Below, piece after piece: positions 47,630-56,555 of a stretch of DNA of 64,000 bases (the stretch's first letter is position 1; each line of letters starts with the position of its first letter). Location: contig NZ_SMOK01000025.1 of NCBI RefSeq assembly GCF_004353925.1, positions 1 through 64,000 on the forward strand, read 5' to 3'. A program made the position numbers and the translations under genes. The stretch comes from Pseudomonas sp. H9. Lineage in GTDB: Bacteria; Pseudomonadota; Gammaproteobacteria; Pseudomonadales; Pseudomonadaceae. Below the pieces are notes generated by a model. It was not told the origin of the DNA. It worked only from the letters and a program-made list of their open reading frames with translations, and did no database searches.

Positions 47630-47800
47630 GCGCGTATCTATGAGGTTGGCTGTCTGTCTCGTCTGAGCGGTTTACCGCGAGGGCTGGGCAGGCTCCCAAC
47701 CTCTAGTTTTATCTGGACTGCCAACAGGGCCGATTCCCTGTGCTGCCCAAGAATTCGTAAGAACCAGTTCCCCCAGAGCCACTGAAGAAGGTAGGAAACC

Positions 47801-49906
47801 GTGAACCCGGTAATCAAGAAATTCCAGTTCGGTCAATCGACCGTTACCCTCGAGACGGGCCGTATTGCCCGTCAAGCGTCCGGCGCCGTATTGGTCACCG
47901 TCGACAACGATGTCACCGTACTGGTGACCGTGGTCGGTGCCAAGCAGGCCGATCCAGGCAAAGGCTTCTTCCCCCTGTCTGTTCACTATCAGGAAAAGAC
48001 CTACGCCGCCGGTAAGATCCCTGGTGGTTTCTTCAAGCGTGAAGGCCGTCCTTCCGAGAAAGAAACCCTGACCTCGCGCCTGATCGACCGTCCGATCCGT
48101 CCGCTGTTCCCAGAAGGTTTCATGAACGAAGTGCAGGTTGTCTGCACCGTCGTTTCCACCAGCAAGAAGACCGATCCGGACATCGCTGCGATGATCGGTA
48201 CCTCGGCCGCCCTGGCTATCTCCGGCATTCCATTCGAAGGCCCGATCGGCGCCGCGCGCGTTGCTTTCCACGAAAGCACCGGCTACCTGCTGAACCCGAC
48301 TTACGAGCAACTGGCTGCTTCGAGCCTGGACATGGTCGTTGCTGGTACTTCCGACGCTGTACTGATGGTTGAGTCGGAAGCCAAAGAGCTGACTGAAGAC
48401 CAGATGCTGGGCGCTGTACTGTTCGCTCACGATGAATTCCAGGCTGTAATCCAGGCTGTCAAAGAGCTGGCTGCCGAAGCTGGCAAGCCGACCTGGGACT
48501 GGAAGCCTGCTGCTGCCAACACCGAACTGTTCAACGCCATCCGCGCTGAGTTCGGCGAAGCCGTTTCCCAGGGTTACACCATCACCGTCAAGGCCGACCG
48601 CTACGCGCGCCTGGGCGAGCTGCGTGACCAAGCTGTTGCCAAGTTCTCCGGTGAAGAAGGTCAGCCATCGGCTGGCGAAGTCAAAGAGATCTTCGGTGAA
48701 ATCGAATACCGCACCGTTCGCGAAAACATCGTTAACGGCAAGCCACGTATCGACGGCCGTGATACCAAGACTGTTCGTCCGCTGAACATCGAAGTCGGTG
48801 TTCTGCCAAAAACTCACGGTTCGGCTCTGTTCACCCGTGGCGAAACCCAGGCTCTGGTCGTTGCGACCTTGGGTACTGCCCGTGACGCTCAGCTGCTGGA
48901 CACCCTCGAAGGCGAGAAGAAAGACCCCTTCATGCTGCACTACAACTTCCCTCCGTTCTCGGTGGGCGAGTGTGGCCGCATGGGCGGTGCTGGTCGTCGC
49001 GAAATCGGCCACGGCCGTCTGGCCCGCCGCTCGGTTCAGGCCATGCTGCCTGCAGCTGACGTGTTCCCGTACACCATCCGCGTCGTATCGGAAATCACCG
49101 AGTCCAACGGTTCCAGCTCCATGGCTTCGGTTTGCGGTGCTTCCCTGGCTCTGATGGACGCTGGCGTACCGATGAAGGCTCCAGTTGCCGGTATCGCCAT
49201 GGGTCTGGTTAAAGAAGGCGAGAAGTTCGCTGTTCTGACCGACATCCTCGGTGACGAAGACCACCTGGGCGATATGGACTTCAAAGTGGCCGGTACCGCT
49301 AAAGGTGTTACCGCGCTGCAGATGGACATCAAGATCAACGGCATCACCGAAGAAATCATGGAAATCGCCCTGGGCCAAGCCCTGGAAGCGCGCCTGAACA
49401 TCCTCGGTCAGATGAACCAGATCATCGGTCAGTCCCGTAGCGAGCTGTCGGAAAACGCTCCGACCATGATCGCCATGAAGATCGACACCGACAAGATCCG
49501 TGATGTTATCGGTAAAGGCGGCGCGACCATCCGTGCCATCTGCGAAGAAACCAAGGCTTCGATCGATATCGAAGACGACGGTTCGATCAAGATCTTCGGT
49601 GAAACCAAAGACGCCGCTGAAGCTGCTCGTCAGCGCGTACTGAGCATCACCGCAGAAGCCGAGATCGGTAAGATCTACGTCGGTAAAGTCGAGCGCATCG
49701 TTGACTTCGGTGCCTTCGTCAACATCCTGCCTGGCAAGGATGGTCTGGTTCACATCTCCATGCTGAGCGATGCTCGTGTTGAGAAAGTAACCGACATTCT
49801 CAAAGAAGGTCAGGAAGTTGAAGTACTGGTACTGGACGTGGACAACCGCGGCCGTATCAAGCTGTCGATCAAAGACGTTGCTGCTGCCAAGGCATCGGGC
49901 GTCTAA
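47801..49906 (+). CDS. pnp: polynucleotide phosphorylase, 701 aa
   Basis: PNPase degrades RNA 3' to 5' by phosphorolysis and forms the RNA degradosome core. Two RNase PH domains (about 1-215 and 310-545; FFPLSVHYQEKTYAAGKIPGGFFKREGRPSEKE, GERETQALVV-type segment at about 345) flank a helical linker. A KH domain (RDVIGKGGATIRAI) and an S1 domain (GKVERIVDFGAFVNILPGKDGLVHISM) follow. The start is GTG at 47801, with AGGAAACC just upstream. Confidence 0.98.
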   Translation: MNPVIKKFQFGQSTVTLETGRIARQASGAVLVTVDNDVTVLVTVVGAKQADPGKGFFPLSVHYQEKTYAAGKIPGGFFKREGRPSEKETLTSRLIDRPIRPLFPEGFMNEVQVVCTVVSTSKKTDPDIAAMIGTSAALAISGIPFEGPIGAARVAFHESTGYLLNPTYEQLAASSLDMVVAGTSDAVLMVESEAKELTEDQMLGAVLFAHDEFQAVIQAVKELAAEAGKPTWDWKPAAANTELFNAIRAEFGEAVSQGYTITVKADRYARLGELRDQAVAKFSGEEGQPSAGEVKEIFGEIEYRTVRENIVNGKPRIDGRDTKTVRPLNIEVGVLPKTHGSALFTRGETQALVVATLGTARDAQLLDTLEGEKKDPFMLHYNFPPFSVGECGRMGGAGRREIGHGRLARRSVQAMLPAADVFPYTIRVVSEITESNGSSSMASVCGASLALMDAGVPMKAPVAGIAMGLVKEGEKFAVLTDILGDEDHLGDMDFKVAGTAKGVTALQMDIKINGITEEIMEIALGQALEARLNILGQMNQIIGQSRSELSENAPTMIAMKIDTDKIRDVIGKGGATIRAICEETKASIDIEDDGSIKIFGETKDAAEAARQRVLSITAEAEIGKIYVGKVERIVDFGAFVNILPGKDGLVHISMLSDARVEKVTDILKEGQEVEVLVLDVDNRGRIKLSIKDVAAAKASGV

Positions 49907-49921
49907 TCTGACGCGGTAAAG

Positions 49922-49948
49922 AAAAGGACCCTTCGGGGTCCTTTTTTT
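49922..49948 (+). terminator. Rho-independent terminator of pnp
   Basis: AAAAGGACCC, a short TTCG loop and GGGTCCTTTT form a strong hairpin continued by a T run. Confidence 0.95.
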
Positions 49949-49973
49949 ATGTCCGCTACACTGGCTGGGTGGA

Positions 49974-50019
49974 CTTGCATCTTGCACGCAAAATTTTTCC
50001 AAGGCTTGCAAATTGCACG
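49974..50019 (+). promoter_or_regulatory. paired 15-bp repeats, candidate activator sites
   Basis: CTTGCATCTTGCACG (49974-49988) and CTTGCAAATTGCACG (50005-50019) agree at 13 of 15 positions and start 31 bases apart, about three helical turns. Each contains TGCAnnnTGCA. They lie 65-110 bp upstream of a sigma-54 type promoter, where enhancer-binding activators usually bind. The activator is unknown. Confidence 0.6.
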
Positions 50020-50033
50020 ACCACGGTTTTTTC

Positions 50034-50050
50034 GTAACTTCATAAGTTAC
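50034..50050. promoter_or_regulatory. GTAACTT-CAT-AAGTTAC inverted repeat
   Basis: A perfect 7-bp inverted repeat with a 3-base centre, between the paired repeats and the sigma-54 type promoter of the BON gene. It may be an additional regulator site. Confidence 0.5.
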
Positions 50051-50082
50051 TGATTTAAAAGGATTTAATTTTATGGAAAAGC

Positions 50083-50098
50083 TGGCACAGGCCCTGCA
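50083..50098 (+). promoter_or_regulatory. sigma-54 (RpoN) type promoter of the BON-domain gene
   Basis: TGGCACAGGCCCTGCA has the -24 GG and -12 GC ten bases apart, matching TGGCAC-N5-TTGCA except for one T to C change. Transcription would start about 12 bases later, leaving a leader of about 55 bases before the ATG. Confidence 0.75.
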
Positions 50099-50164
50099 AT
50101 AGTACTTGCACCCCTGCTGCCAGGACTTACGGCGCAGACTTTTCGAAAAACAGGAGTGTCTCGT

Positions 50165-50518
50165 ATGAAGAAGTTCGCTATTGCTGCCGCTACTGCCACC
50201 GCCCTGACCCTGACGCTGGCCAATGCGGCATTCGCCCAACAGCCCGCTACCCAGGGTCCGCTGACCGTTGCTGCTGGTGAAATGGACAAAGCAACGGGCG
50301 CGACCAAAGACACCTGGATCACGACCAAGGTCAAAGCTGATCTGATGACTGAAAAAGGCATCCCAGGCAGCGACATCACAGTCGAGACCAACAAAGGCGT
50401 TGTGTCCCTGTCTTCGGATACTCAAGTGACCAAAGCACAAAAAGAAACTGCGGTCGCTATCACCAAGAAAATTGATGGTGTGACGGCTGTGTCGGCTGAT
50501 GGTCTGAAAACCGACTAA
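50165..50518 (+). CDS. periplasmic BON-domain protein, 117 aa
   Basis: A signal peptide (MKKFAIAAATATALTLTL...AFA, cleaved before QQ) leads one BON domain of about 70 residues (TWITTKVKADLMTEKGIPGSDITVETNKGVVSLSSDTQVTKAQKETAVAITKKIDGVTAVSADG). BON proteins such as OsmY and Kbp bind membranes or lipids and help in envelope or osmotic stress. AGGAG precedes the ATG at 50165. The gene stands alone behind a sigma-54 type promoter, which is unusual for an OsmY-like protein. It follows pnp, as in P. aeruginosa. Confidence 0.93.
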   Translation: MKKFAIAAATATALTLTLANAAFAQQPATQGPLTVAAGEMDKATGATKDTWITTKVKADLMTEKGIPGSDITVETNKGVVSLSSDTQVTKAQKETAVAITKKIDGVTAVSADGLKTD

Positions 50519-50532
50519 ACACGTGTATCAGA

Positions 50533-50591
50533 TCGCGGGGCAAGCCCGCTCCTACCAGTAGAAATCCGGTGGGAGCGGGCTTGCCCCGCGA
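50533..50591. repeat. REP pair between the BON and DUF748 genes
   Basis: Inverted REP units with the TCGCGGGGCAAGCCCGCTCC core begin 15 bp past the BON gene stop and end 12 bp before the stop of the converging DUF748 gene. Confidence 0.95.
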
Positions 50592-50602
50592 TCGCTTTTA
50601 CC

Positions 50603-53542
50603 TCACTCAGCATCCAGATGCAGCGGCGTGATCACCCGCCCATCGGCCTCGGCCTGTCCAAGGCTGGCATCAATGAAATAAACCCGATCATCCTCCAGCT
50701 TGCCTTTGTCGACCAGGTAGTCCTTGATGCTGCTGGCCCGAGCCTGGCCCAGCTGACGAAGCAGCAGGGCACTTTCACCCCACGACTTGAGCACCGCATC
50801 GCGCAATTGGGTGGTGCGTTGTTCGCGGTCGAGTTGTTCCCATTCGGCCGGTGGCTGCTGCTTCATACGGGCGCGGTAAATACCTTCAAGCATTGACGGT
50901 TTGTCGCCCTCAGGCACCTGCAGGTCCGCGGCCTGGGCAGGAACTTTGTCGCCACGGCGCTGGAGCATTTTGTAGTAAGTGCTCTGATACTCACGTTCCA
51001 GGCGCTGTTGGGCTATCAACGGGCCGTCGCTGCTCTGAGCACTGGTGCCTTCGATCTCCAGGCGCAGGGCAGGGCGTTCTTTGAGCGCGGCAGCCAGCTT
51101 GTCGAGGGCGCTTTTGGCATCGGGCGCCAGTTCGCTGGAGCCCGCGGCAAAGGCCACACTGCCCAAGTCCTGAGCATCGCCACCGCTGATCAGGCCACCG
51201 ATGAATTTGAACGGCGCCTGGGCCGCCCGCAGTACCAGATTGCGCAAGGTTTGCCAGACAATCGGCATGACGCTGAACTGCGGATCGTTCAAATCACCGG
51301 TCACTGGTAGTTCGATAGAGATCTTGCCTTCAGTGTCCTTGAGCAAAGCCACCGCGAGGCGGATAGGCAGGTCGACGGCGTCGGGGCTCTCAACCTTCTC
51401 ACCCAGTTGCAGTTGTTCGACCACGACCTTGTTTTCGGCTTTTAGCTTGCCCTGGGTAATGATGTAGTGCAGATCGATGTTCAACCGGCCTTTGCGGATG
51501 CGGAAACCAGCGAATTTGCCTGAGTAGGGCGTCAGGGTGGTCAACTCGACGCGTTTGAAGCTGGTCGCGATATCCAGGCTGGCCATCGGGTCGAACGGAT
51601 TCAGTGCGCCTTTAATCGTCACAGGGGCATAGCGATCCACCTTGCCCTTGATATCGACCTTGGCCGGTTTGGGCTGACGGTTGTCGATAGTGCCAATCTG
51701 GCCGTTGAGCTGCTGGATGGCAGTGGCGAAGTTAGGCGTCAGGCTGAAGTCGGCAAAGTTCGCCGAGCCGTCGTTGATGTCGATCGCGCCTATTCGAATG
51801 CCCAGCGGCTTTTCGCTGCTGGCGGGCGCTTTGGTTTTGGCCTGGCTGCTGGATTGTGTAGTGGCCGGCTGCGGGATCAGCAAGTCATCGACGTTGGTGG
51901 TGCGGTCTTCGTTGATCATGAAGCGCGCGTAGGGCTGCTTCAGGCTGACTTTGCCAATGCTCAGGGCATCACCATGGCGGTAAGACAAACCATCCAGGTT
52001 CAACTGCTGCCATTTGACGAAGTCACGGTCTTTGATGGTGTCCAGGGTGTGCAGTTGGTTGACTTGTGCCTTGCCATCAATGGTGAAGGCCAGAGGCTCG
52101 GTGCTTTTGAGGTCTACTTTAAGATCGCTGCCCAGCATGCCGCTGCGCAGTTCCAGGCGTATGAACGGTGTGATGTAGGCCTGGGCGATGCGCAGGTCGA
52201 TGTCCTGAGTACTGACATTGAGCTTGGCGGTCACCGGTGCGAGGTTAACCTCACCGGCGGCTTGCAGCTTGCCTTGCTTGCCCACACCGGTGTCGAGCTT
52301 CAGGCTGAACGGCGACTGGTTGAGGCTATCGAAGTTTTGCAGGTCGAGGTTCAGCGGTCCGACATCCAGGGCAACTGGCTCTTTCTGTGAACGGTCGGCC
52401 AGATGCACCTGGTAACTGCGCAGTTGTACATCCTTGAGCAACACCTGCCAGGGCTTGCCGGGCTCGGCAGCTTTTGCTTCTGCTTTGTCAGGCTCGGCGG
52501 CGGCAGGCTCGGCTTTCTCTTTCGGCGTGGCTTTGGCTGGCTGGCTGGCAAACAGTTTCTGCCAGTCGAGTTGTCCATCAGCCTCCAGCGCTGCCCAGGT
52601 TTCAAGCTTTTCGCTGCGGATTTTGCCAACCGTGACCAGTTGCTTGGCGAGGTCTACTGATGTTTCGCTGACATCCAGCTTGGCCAGTCGTACCAATGGG
52701 CGGCCATCCGGCGCCTTGATGGCAAACGGCGCAATGCTCACCGAGGTTTTGTCGAGCAGCAGCTCGGTTTCCTTCGACAAGTTCAGTTTGTAGTGGGTAT
52801 CGAGGCTGACGACGCCTTCTTCCAGCACCAGTGGCACTGCGTCGCGCACATACGGCCAAAAGGCCTTCATCTTGCCTTCGGTGACCTTCAGGGTGCCTTC
52901 AGAGGCCATCGGCACCAGGCTGAAGCTACCGCTCCAGTCGATGCGTCCACCGTGAGGCCCGATGGCCACCAGGGTCATGTCCGAGCTGTCGTCAGGCAGG
53001 GTGCTGAGGTTTTTCAGTTCCAGGTTCATCGAGTCGTACAGGAACTCGATAGGCTCACTGGGGCGCAAGTCCTGGAAGTGCAGGTAGCCCTCATTGAGCT
53101 TGATGCTGCCAATTCGGACCGGAAACGGGTCGCTGGGCGGCTCGTCAGGTTTTGGCTCACTGGGTGGCAACTTGAACAGCTGGCTGAGGTTGAGGCTGCC
53201 ATCCTTGGCGAACAGCAGCTCGGTACGCGGTTTGTCCAGCTCGACGCCCACCAGATGCAGCGCGTCCGTCCACAGACTGTCGAGCTCCAGGTTGGCATAC
53301 AACCGTTCGAAGCCGACCTGCTCCTTGCCCGGCTCGCCGATCTGTAGGCCCCACAGGGTCAGCTCGAGGCTGAACGGGTTGAGCTCGATACGATTCAAGT
53401 GCGCGGGCACAGTGGCGTAGTTGGCCAACTGTTGGTTGGCGATTCGCAGTGCCACTCCTGGGAGAATCAGAAAACCAAGCAGGCTATACAGGGCCAAAGC
53501 GGCCAACATGGCGCCGAGGGCGCGTTTCAATCCTTTGTACAT
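50603..53542 (-). CDS. DUF748 (AsmA-like) envelope protein, 979 aa
   Basis: This large protein starts with a short basic segment and one transmembrane helix (ALGAMLAALALYSLLGFLILPGVAL). A long repeat-rich beta region typical of DUF748/AsmA-like proteins follows (for example LNRIELNPFSLELTLWGLQIGEP; IRIGAIDINDGSANFADFSL; VDIKGKVDRYAPVTIKGALNPFDP). Near the C-terminus, VAFAAGSSELAPDAKSALDKLAAALKERPALRLEIEG resembles an OmpA-like motif. A low-complexity Ala/Lys/Glu stretch (AKATPKEKAEPAAAEPDKAEAKAAE) lies near residue 345. AsmA-like proteins are linked to lipid transport between membranes; the role here is unknown. The ATG at 53542 puts the helix close to the N-terminus; a GTG at 53587 is possible. 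Confidence 0.85.
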   Translation of the reverse strand: MYKGLKRALGAMLAALALYSLLGFLILPGVALRIANQQLANYATVPAHLNRIELNPFSLELTLWGLQIGEPGKEQVGFERLYANLELDSLWTDALHLVGVELDKPRTELLFAKDGSLNLSQLFKLPPSEPKPDEPPSDPFPVRIGSIKLNEGYLHFQDLRPSEPIEFLYDSMNLELKNLSTLPDDSSDMTLVAIGPHGGRIDWSGSFSLVPMASEGTLKVTEGKMKAFWPYVRDAVPLVLEEGVVSLDTHYKLNLSKETELLLDKTSVSIAPFAIKAPDGRPLVRLAKLDVSETSVDLAKQLVTVGKIRSEKLETWAALEADGQLDWQKLFASQPAKATPKEKAEPAAAEPDKAEAKAAEPGKPWQVLLKDVQLRSYQVHLADRSQKEPVALDVGPLNLDLQNFDSLNQSPFSLKLDTGVGKQGKLQAAGEVNLAPVTAKLNVSTQDIDLRIAQAYITPFIRLELRSGMLGSDLKVDLKSTEPLAFTIDGKAQVNQLHTLDTIKDRDFVKWQQLNLDGLSYRHGDALSIGKVSLKQPYARFMINEDRTTNVDDLLIPQPATTQSSSQAKTKAPASSEKPLGIRIGAIDINDGSANFADFSLTPNFATAIQQLNGQIGTIDNRQPKPAKVDIKGKVDRYAPVTIKGALNPFDPMASLDIATSFKRVELTTLTPYSGKFAGFRIRKGRLNIDLHYIITQGKLKAENKVVVEQLQLGEKVESPDAVDLPIRLAVALLKDTEGKISIELPVTGDLNDPQFSVMPIVWQTLRNLVLRAAQAPFKFIGGLISGGDAQDLGSVAFAAGSSELAPDAKSALDKLAAALKERPALRLEIEGTSAQSSDGPLIAQQRLEREYQSTYYKMLQRRGDKVPAQAADLQVPEGDKPSMLEGIYRARMKQQPPAEWEQLDREQRTTQLRDAVLKSWGESALLLRQLGQARASSIKDYLVDKGKLEDDRVYFIDASLGQAEADGRVITPLHLDAE

Positions 53543-53633
53543 GTGCGGCGTCGTCTGTCTGGAACGGGAGTGCTTGGAGTATGGCACGTAAAAACGGTTC
53601 CGAAGATCGCTCGGAAATGATCAGGTTTTTGTT

Positions 53634-54650
53634 TTAAAGCTGAAGAATCAGGGTCTTCAGTGGTGGTTGGCCGTCCTGCGACGGAAAGTCGCTGGCCGGT
53701 TTGAGTACTTGCCAGTCGCGCACGGGGCGGCCGGCTTTCTCGGCACAGCGCAGTACTTGCTCGCGCCAGTCGTCGAGATTGACCTTGGCCAGATTGTTAC
53801 AGCAGATCAGTACGCCGTCTTCGGCGGTACTCAACAGTGCCGGTTTGAGTAGGCTCTGATAGTCGCGCAGCAGGTCGACGGTGCCGAAAGCGCTCTTGGC
53901 CCAGGCTGGCGGGTCGAGAAACACCAGATCGAACTCACGCTGTTCCAGGCGCGGGTACGCGGGCAGCTTTTGACCGCGGCGCTGGCTGATCGGCAGGCCG
54001 GCAAACTGGCGGATAGCCGGGAAGTAGTCTGACTGAACAAAGCTCATAGCCGGCAGTTGCGGGTTGAGTGCGGCGTTTTCCTTGCCTACGGCCAGGTTGC
54101 CTTCAGCGAAATCCAGATTGCATACCTCACGGGCCCCGCCTGCTGCTGCACTGAGACCGACGCCGCAGGTATAGGCAAACAGGTTCAGCACACGTTTGCC
54201 GGTACTGTGCTGTTTGACCCAGCCACGGGCATTGCGCAGGTCGAGGAACAGTAGCGGATCTTGCCCTGCATGGCGGCCACGCACGCGATAGTTCAAGCCC
54301 CATTCATGGCCGACATGATCAGCCAGGGCTGCTTCGCTGGCCTGAAACACCGGGTCACGGCGATCAATGCGGCTGTTACCTTGCGAGCGATCGTTGTAGA
54401 CCAGCAACAGTTCCAGGCCCAGTTGCGCTTCTACCAGCGCCTGCAGCTCAAGCAGCGCGCTAGCCTCAAGCGTCTGGTGGAAGCTCTGTACCATTAGCTG
54501 TGGGCCGTAGCGGTCAACGGTCAGGCCGCTGGCGCCTTCCTGGCTTCCATGAAACAGGCGATAGCAGTCGGTGCCTTGGGCGTGGAGCTCAGCGATAAGG
54601 CCCTGGCGGGCGTCGAGGGCGGCGCGCAGCGCCTGATTCAAGAGGGACAT
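53634..54650 (-). CDS. RlmI-like class I SAM-dependent RNA methyltransferase, 338 aa
   Basis: The N-terminal part (about 20-100) resembles the RlmI/RlmK EEHEE-type domain (YRLFHGSQEGASGLTVDRYG...LLLVYNDRS). The Rossmann methyltransferase part has VLNLFAYTCGVGLSAAAGGA (SAM motif), NLDFAEGNLAV and FLDPPAWAKS, the catalytic DPPxW-type motif for base methylation. It most likely makes m5C in rRNA, but the target is not readable. It lacks a full N-terminal PUA domain, as in shorter relatives. The DUF748 gene begins 92 bases after its stop on the same strand, so the two may be co-transcribed. Confidence 0.85.
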   Translation of the reverse strand: MSLLNQALRAALDARQGLIAELHAQGTDCYRLFHGSQEGASGLTVDRYGPQLMVQSFHQTLEASALLELQALVEAQLGLELLLVYNDRSQGNSRIDRRDPVFQASEAALADHVGHEWGLNYRVRGRHAGQDPLLFLDLRNARGWVKQHSTGKRVLNLFAYTCGVGLSAAAGGAREVCNLDFAEGNLAVGKENAALNPQLPAMSFVQSDYFPAIRQFAGLPISQRRGQKLPAYPRLEQREFDLVFLDPPAWAKSAFGTVDLLRDYQSLLKPALLSTAEDGVLICCNNLAKVNLDDWREQVLRCAEKAGRPVRDWQVLKPASDFPSQDGQPPLKTLILQL

Positions 54651-54698
54651 GCACGTGGCCTTGGTTTGCGGACGTGCAGTTTATCAGTTCAAGCCAGG

Positions 54699-54722
54699 GG
54701 AGGGGCCGTTGCGGCCCCTCCC
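54699..54722. terminator. GC-rich hairpin after the thiolase gene
   Basis: GGAGGGGCCG and CGGCCCCTCC form a perfect 10-bp stem with a TTG loop, 8 bases past the thiolase stop. There is no T run, but it is well placed to end or protect the mRNA. Confidence 0.7.
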
Positions 54723-54729
54723 GCTGCAA

Positions 54730-55908
54730 TCAGCGCTCGATAGCCAGGGCTACGCCTTGACCGCCACCGATGCACAGGGTGGCCAGGCCTTTGCTGGCGT
54801 CACGTTTGATCATCTCGTGCAGCAGGGTCACCAGTACCCGGCAGCCCGAAGCACCAATCGGGTGGCCCAGGGCGATGGCGCCGCCGTTGACGTTGACCTT
54901 GCTGGCGTCCCAGCCCAGTTCTTTGCCCACCGACAAGGCCTGGGCAGCGAAGGCTTCGTTAGCTTCGATCAGGTCAAGGTCGGCCAATTCCCAGCCGGCT
55001 TTTTCCAGGCAGCGGCGGGTGGCGCTGACCGGGCCGATGCCCATGATGGCCGGATCGACGCCGGCATTGGCGTAGGCCTTGATACGTGCCAGTACTGGCA
55101 GGCCCAGCTGCTGGGCCTTGGCTGCGCTCATCAGCAGGACGGCGGCGGCGCCGTCGTTGAGTGACGAGGCGTTACCGGCCGTAACTGTGCCGTCCTTCTT
55201 GAACGCAGGCTTGAGCTTGCCTAGCGATTCTGCGGTGGTGCCTGCGCGCGGCTGTTCGTCGGTGGCGAAGGCAATCGGGTCGCCTTTGCGCTGCGGGATC
55301 AGGATCGGGGTGATTTCGTCGACAAAGCGTCGGGCTTCGATCGCGGCAGCGGCTTTCTGCTGGGAGGCAGCGGCGAAAGCATCCTGCTCTTCACGGCTGA
55401 TGCCGTACTTTTCCACCAGGTTTTCGGCGGTGATACCCATATGGTAGTCGTTGAAGGCGTCCCACAGGCCATCACTGATCATGCTGTCGATCAGTTGGCT
55501 GTGGCCCATGCGCAAACCGGTACGGGCGCCCGGCATCACGTAGTTGGCCAAGCTCATGTTTTCCTGACCACCGGCGATGATCACCTCGGCGTCACCGCAA
55601 CGAATGGCCTGGGTAGCCAAGTGCAGGGCCTTGAGGCCAGAGCCGCAGACTTTGTTCAGGGTCATGGCTGGCACGGCATGGGGCAGGCCGGCCTTGATCG
55701 CGGCCTGGCGTGCTGGGTTTTGCCCGGCACCGGCGGTCAGCACCTGGCCGAGGATCACTTCATCGACCAGTTCGCCGTCGATTCCGGTCAGGGTCAACAA
55801 TTGGCGAATCACAGCAGCGCCCAGGTCGACGGCGGGAATGGCAGCCAGCGCTCCCTGGTAACTACCGACAGCGGTCCGGGTAGCGGCAACGATAACAACA
55901 TCTTGCAT
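54730..55908 (-). CDS. acetyl-CoA acetyltransferase (thiolase), 392 aa
   Basis: This thiolase condenses two acetyl-CoA to acetoacetyl-CoA or runs in reverse (AtoB/PhaA type). The nucleophile is C88 in NKVCGSGLKALH. NEAFA, GHPIGASG (His about 348) and CIGGGQGVA (Cys about 378) complete the active site. I chose the ATG at 55908 (MQDVVIVAATRTAVG), preceded by AGGACC; longer upstream frames are repeat-derived. Its start codon and ribosome binding site belong to the first unit of a 217-bp triplicated repeat. Nearby acsA suggests acetate/acetyl-CoA metabolism. Confidence 0.95.
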   Translation of the reverse strand: MQDVVIVAATRTAVGSYQGALAAIPAVDLGAAVIRQLLTLTGIDGELVDEVILGQVLTAGAGQNPARQAAIKAGLPHAVPAMTLNKVCGSGLKALHLATQAIRCGDAEVIIAGGQENMSLANYVMPGARTGLRMGHSQLIDSMISDGLWDAFNDYHMGITAENLVEKYGISREEQDAFAAASQQKAAAAIEARRFVDEITPILIPQRKGDPIAFATDEQPRAGTTAESLGKLKPAFKKDGTVTAGNASSLNDGAAAVLLMSAAKAQQLGLPVLARIKAYANAGVDPAIMGIGPVSATRRCLEKAGWELADLDLIEANEAFAAQALSVGKELGWDASKVNVNGGAIALGHPIGASGCRVLVTLLHEMIKRDASKGLATLCIGGGQGVALAIER

Positions 55909-56555
55909 GGCGCAGGTCCTCACTCTTATTCGATTTGGCGTCAGAACAGCACAGGCCCCAGTGGGGCCATCGTAGAGGGCAATGGTGGCACAGATGTGCT
56001 GGCTACCGCCAACGGGTAGATCCGCTAGGCGCGGGCTTGCCCCGCGCTTGCGGTTTGGCTGTCTTAGCGCATCGCGGGGCAAGCCCGCTCCTACCGGGTG
56101 TTACGACCCATCCGCCGCCGTGCATGGCGCAGGTCCTCACTCTTATTCGATTTGGCGTCAGAACAGCACAGGCCCCAGTGGGGCCATCGTAGAGGGCAAT
56201 GGTGGCACAGATGTGCTGGCTACCGCCAACGGGTAGATCCGGTAGGCGCGGGCTTGCCCCGCGCTTGCGGTTTGGCTGTCTTAGCGCATCGCGGGGCAAG
56301 CCCGCTCCTACCGGGTGTTACGACCCATCCGCCGCCGTGCATGGCGCAGGTCCTCAATCTTATTCGATTTGGCGTCAGAACAGCACAGGCCCTCAGTGGG
56401 GCCATCGTAGAGGGCAATGGTGGTACAGATGTACTGGCTACCGCCAACGGGTAGATCCGGTAGGAGCGGGCTTGCCCCGCGCTTGCGGTTTGGCTGTCTC
56501 GCCGCATCGCGGGGCAAGCCCGCTCCTACCGGGTGTTACGACCCATCCGCCGCCG
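55904..56555. repeat. 217-bp unit in three tandem copies spanning the thiolase/MpaB intergenic region
   Basis: Units start at 55904, 56121 and 56338. Units 1 and 2 differ at one base seen (CGCTAGG against CGGTAGG). Unit 3 differs at several positions and has one inserted T. Each holds the thiolase ATG and ribosome binding site region, a GGCCCCAGTGGGGCC palindrome (mutated in unit 3), an inverted REP pair, and the last codons of the MpaB-like gene. No separate gene is supported in this 617-bp gap; the open frames here are repeat read-through. Confidence 0.95.

Noticed and set aside
55904..56555. CRISPR array or separate small genes in the 217-bp repeats
   Set aside because: Units are long and contiguous, lack spacers, and the small frames run through REP sequence.
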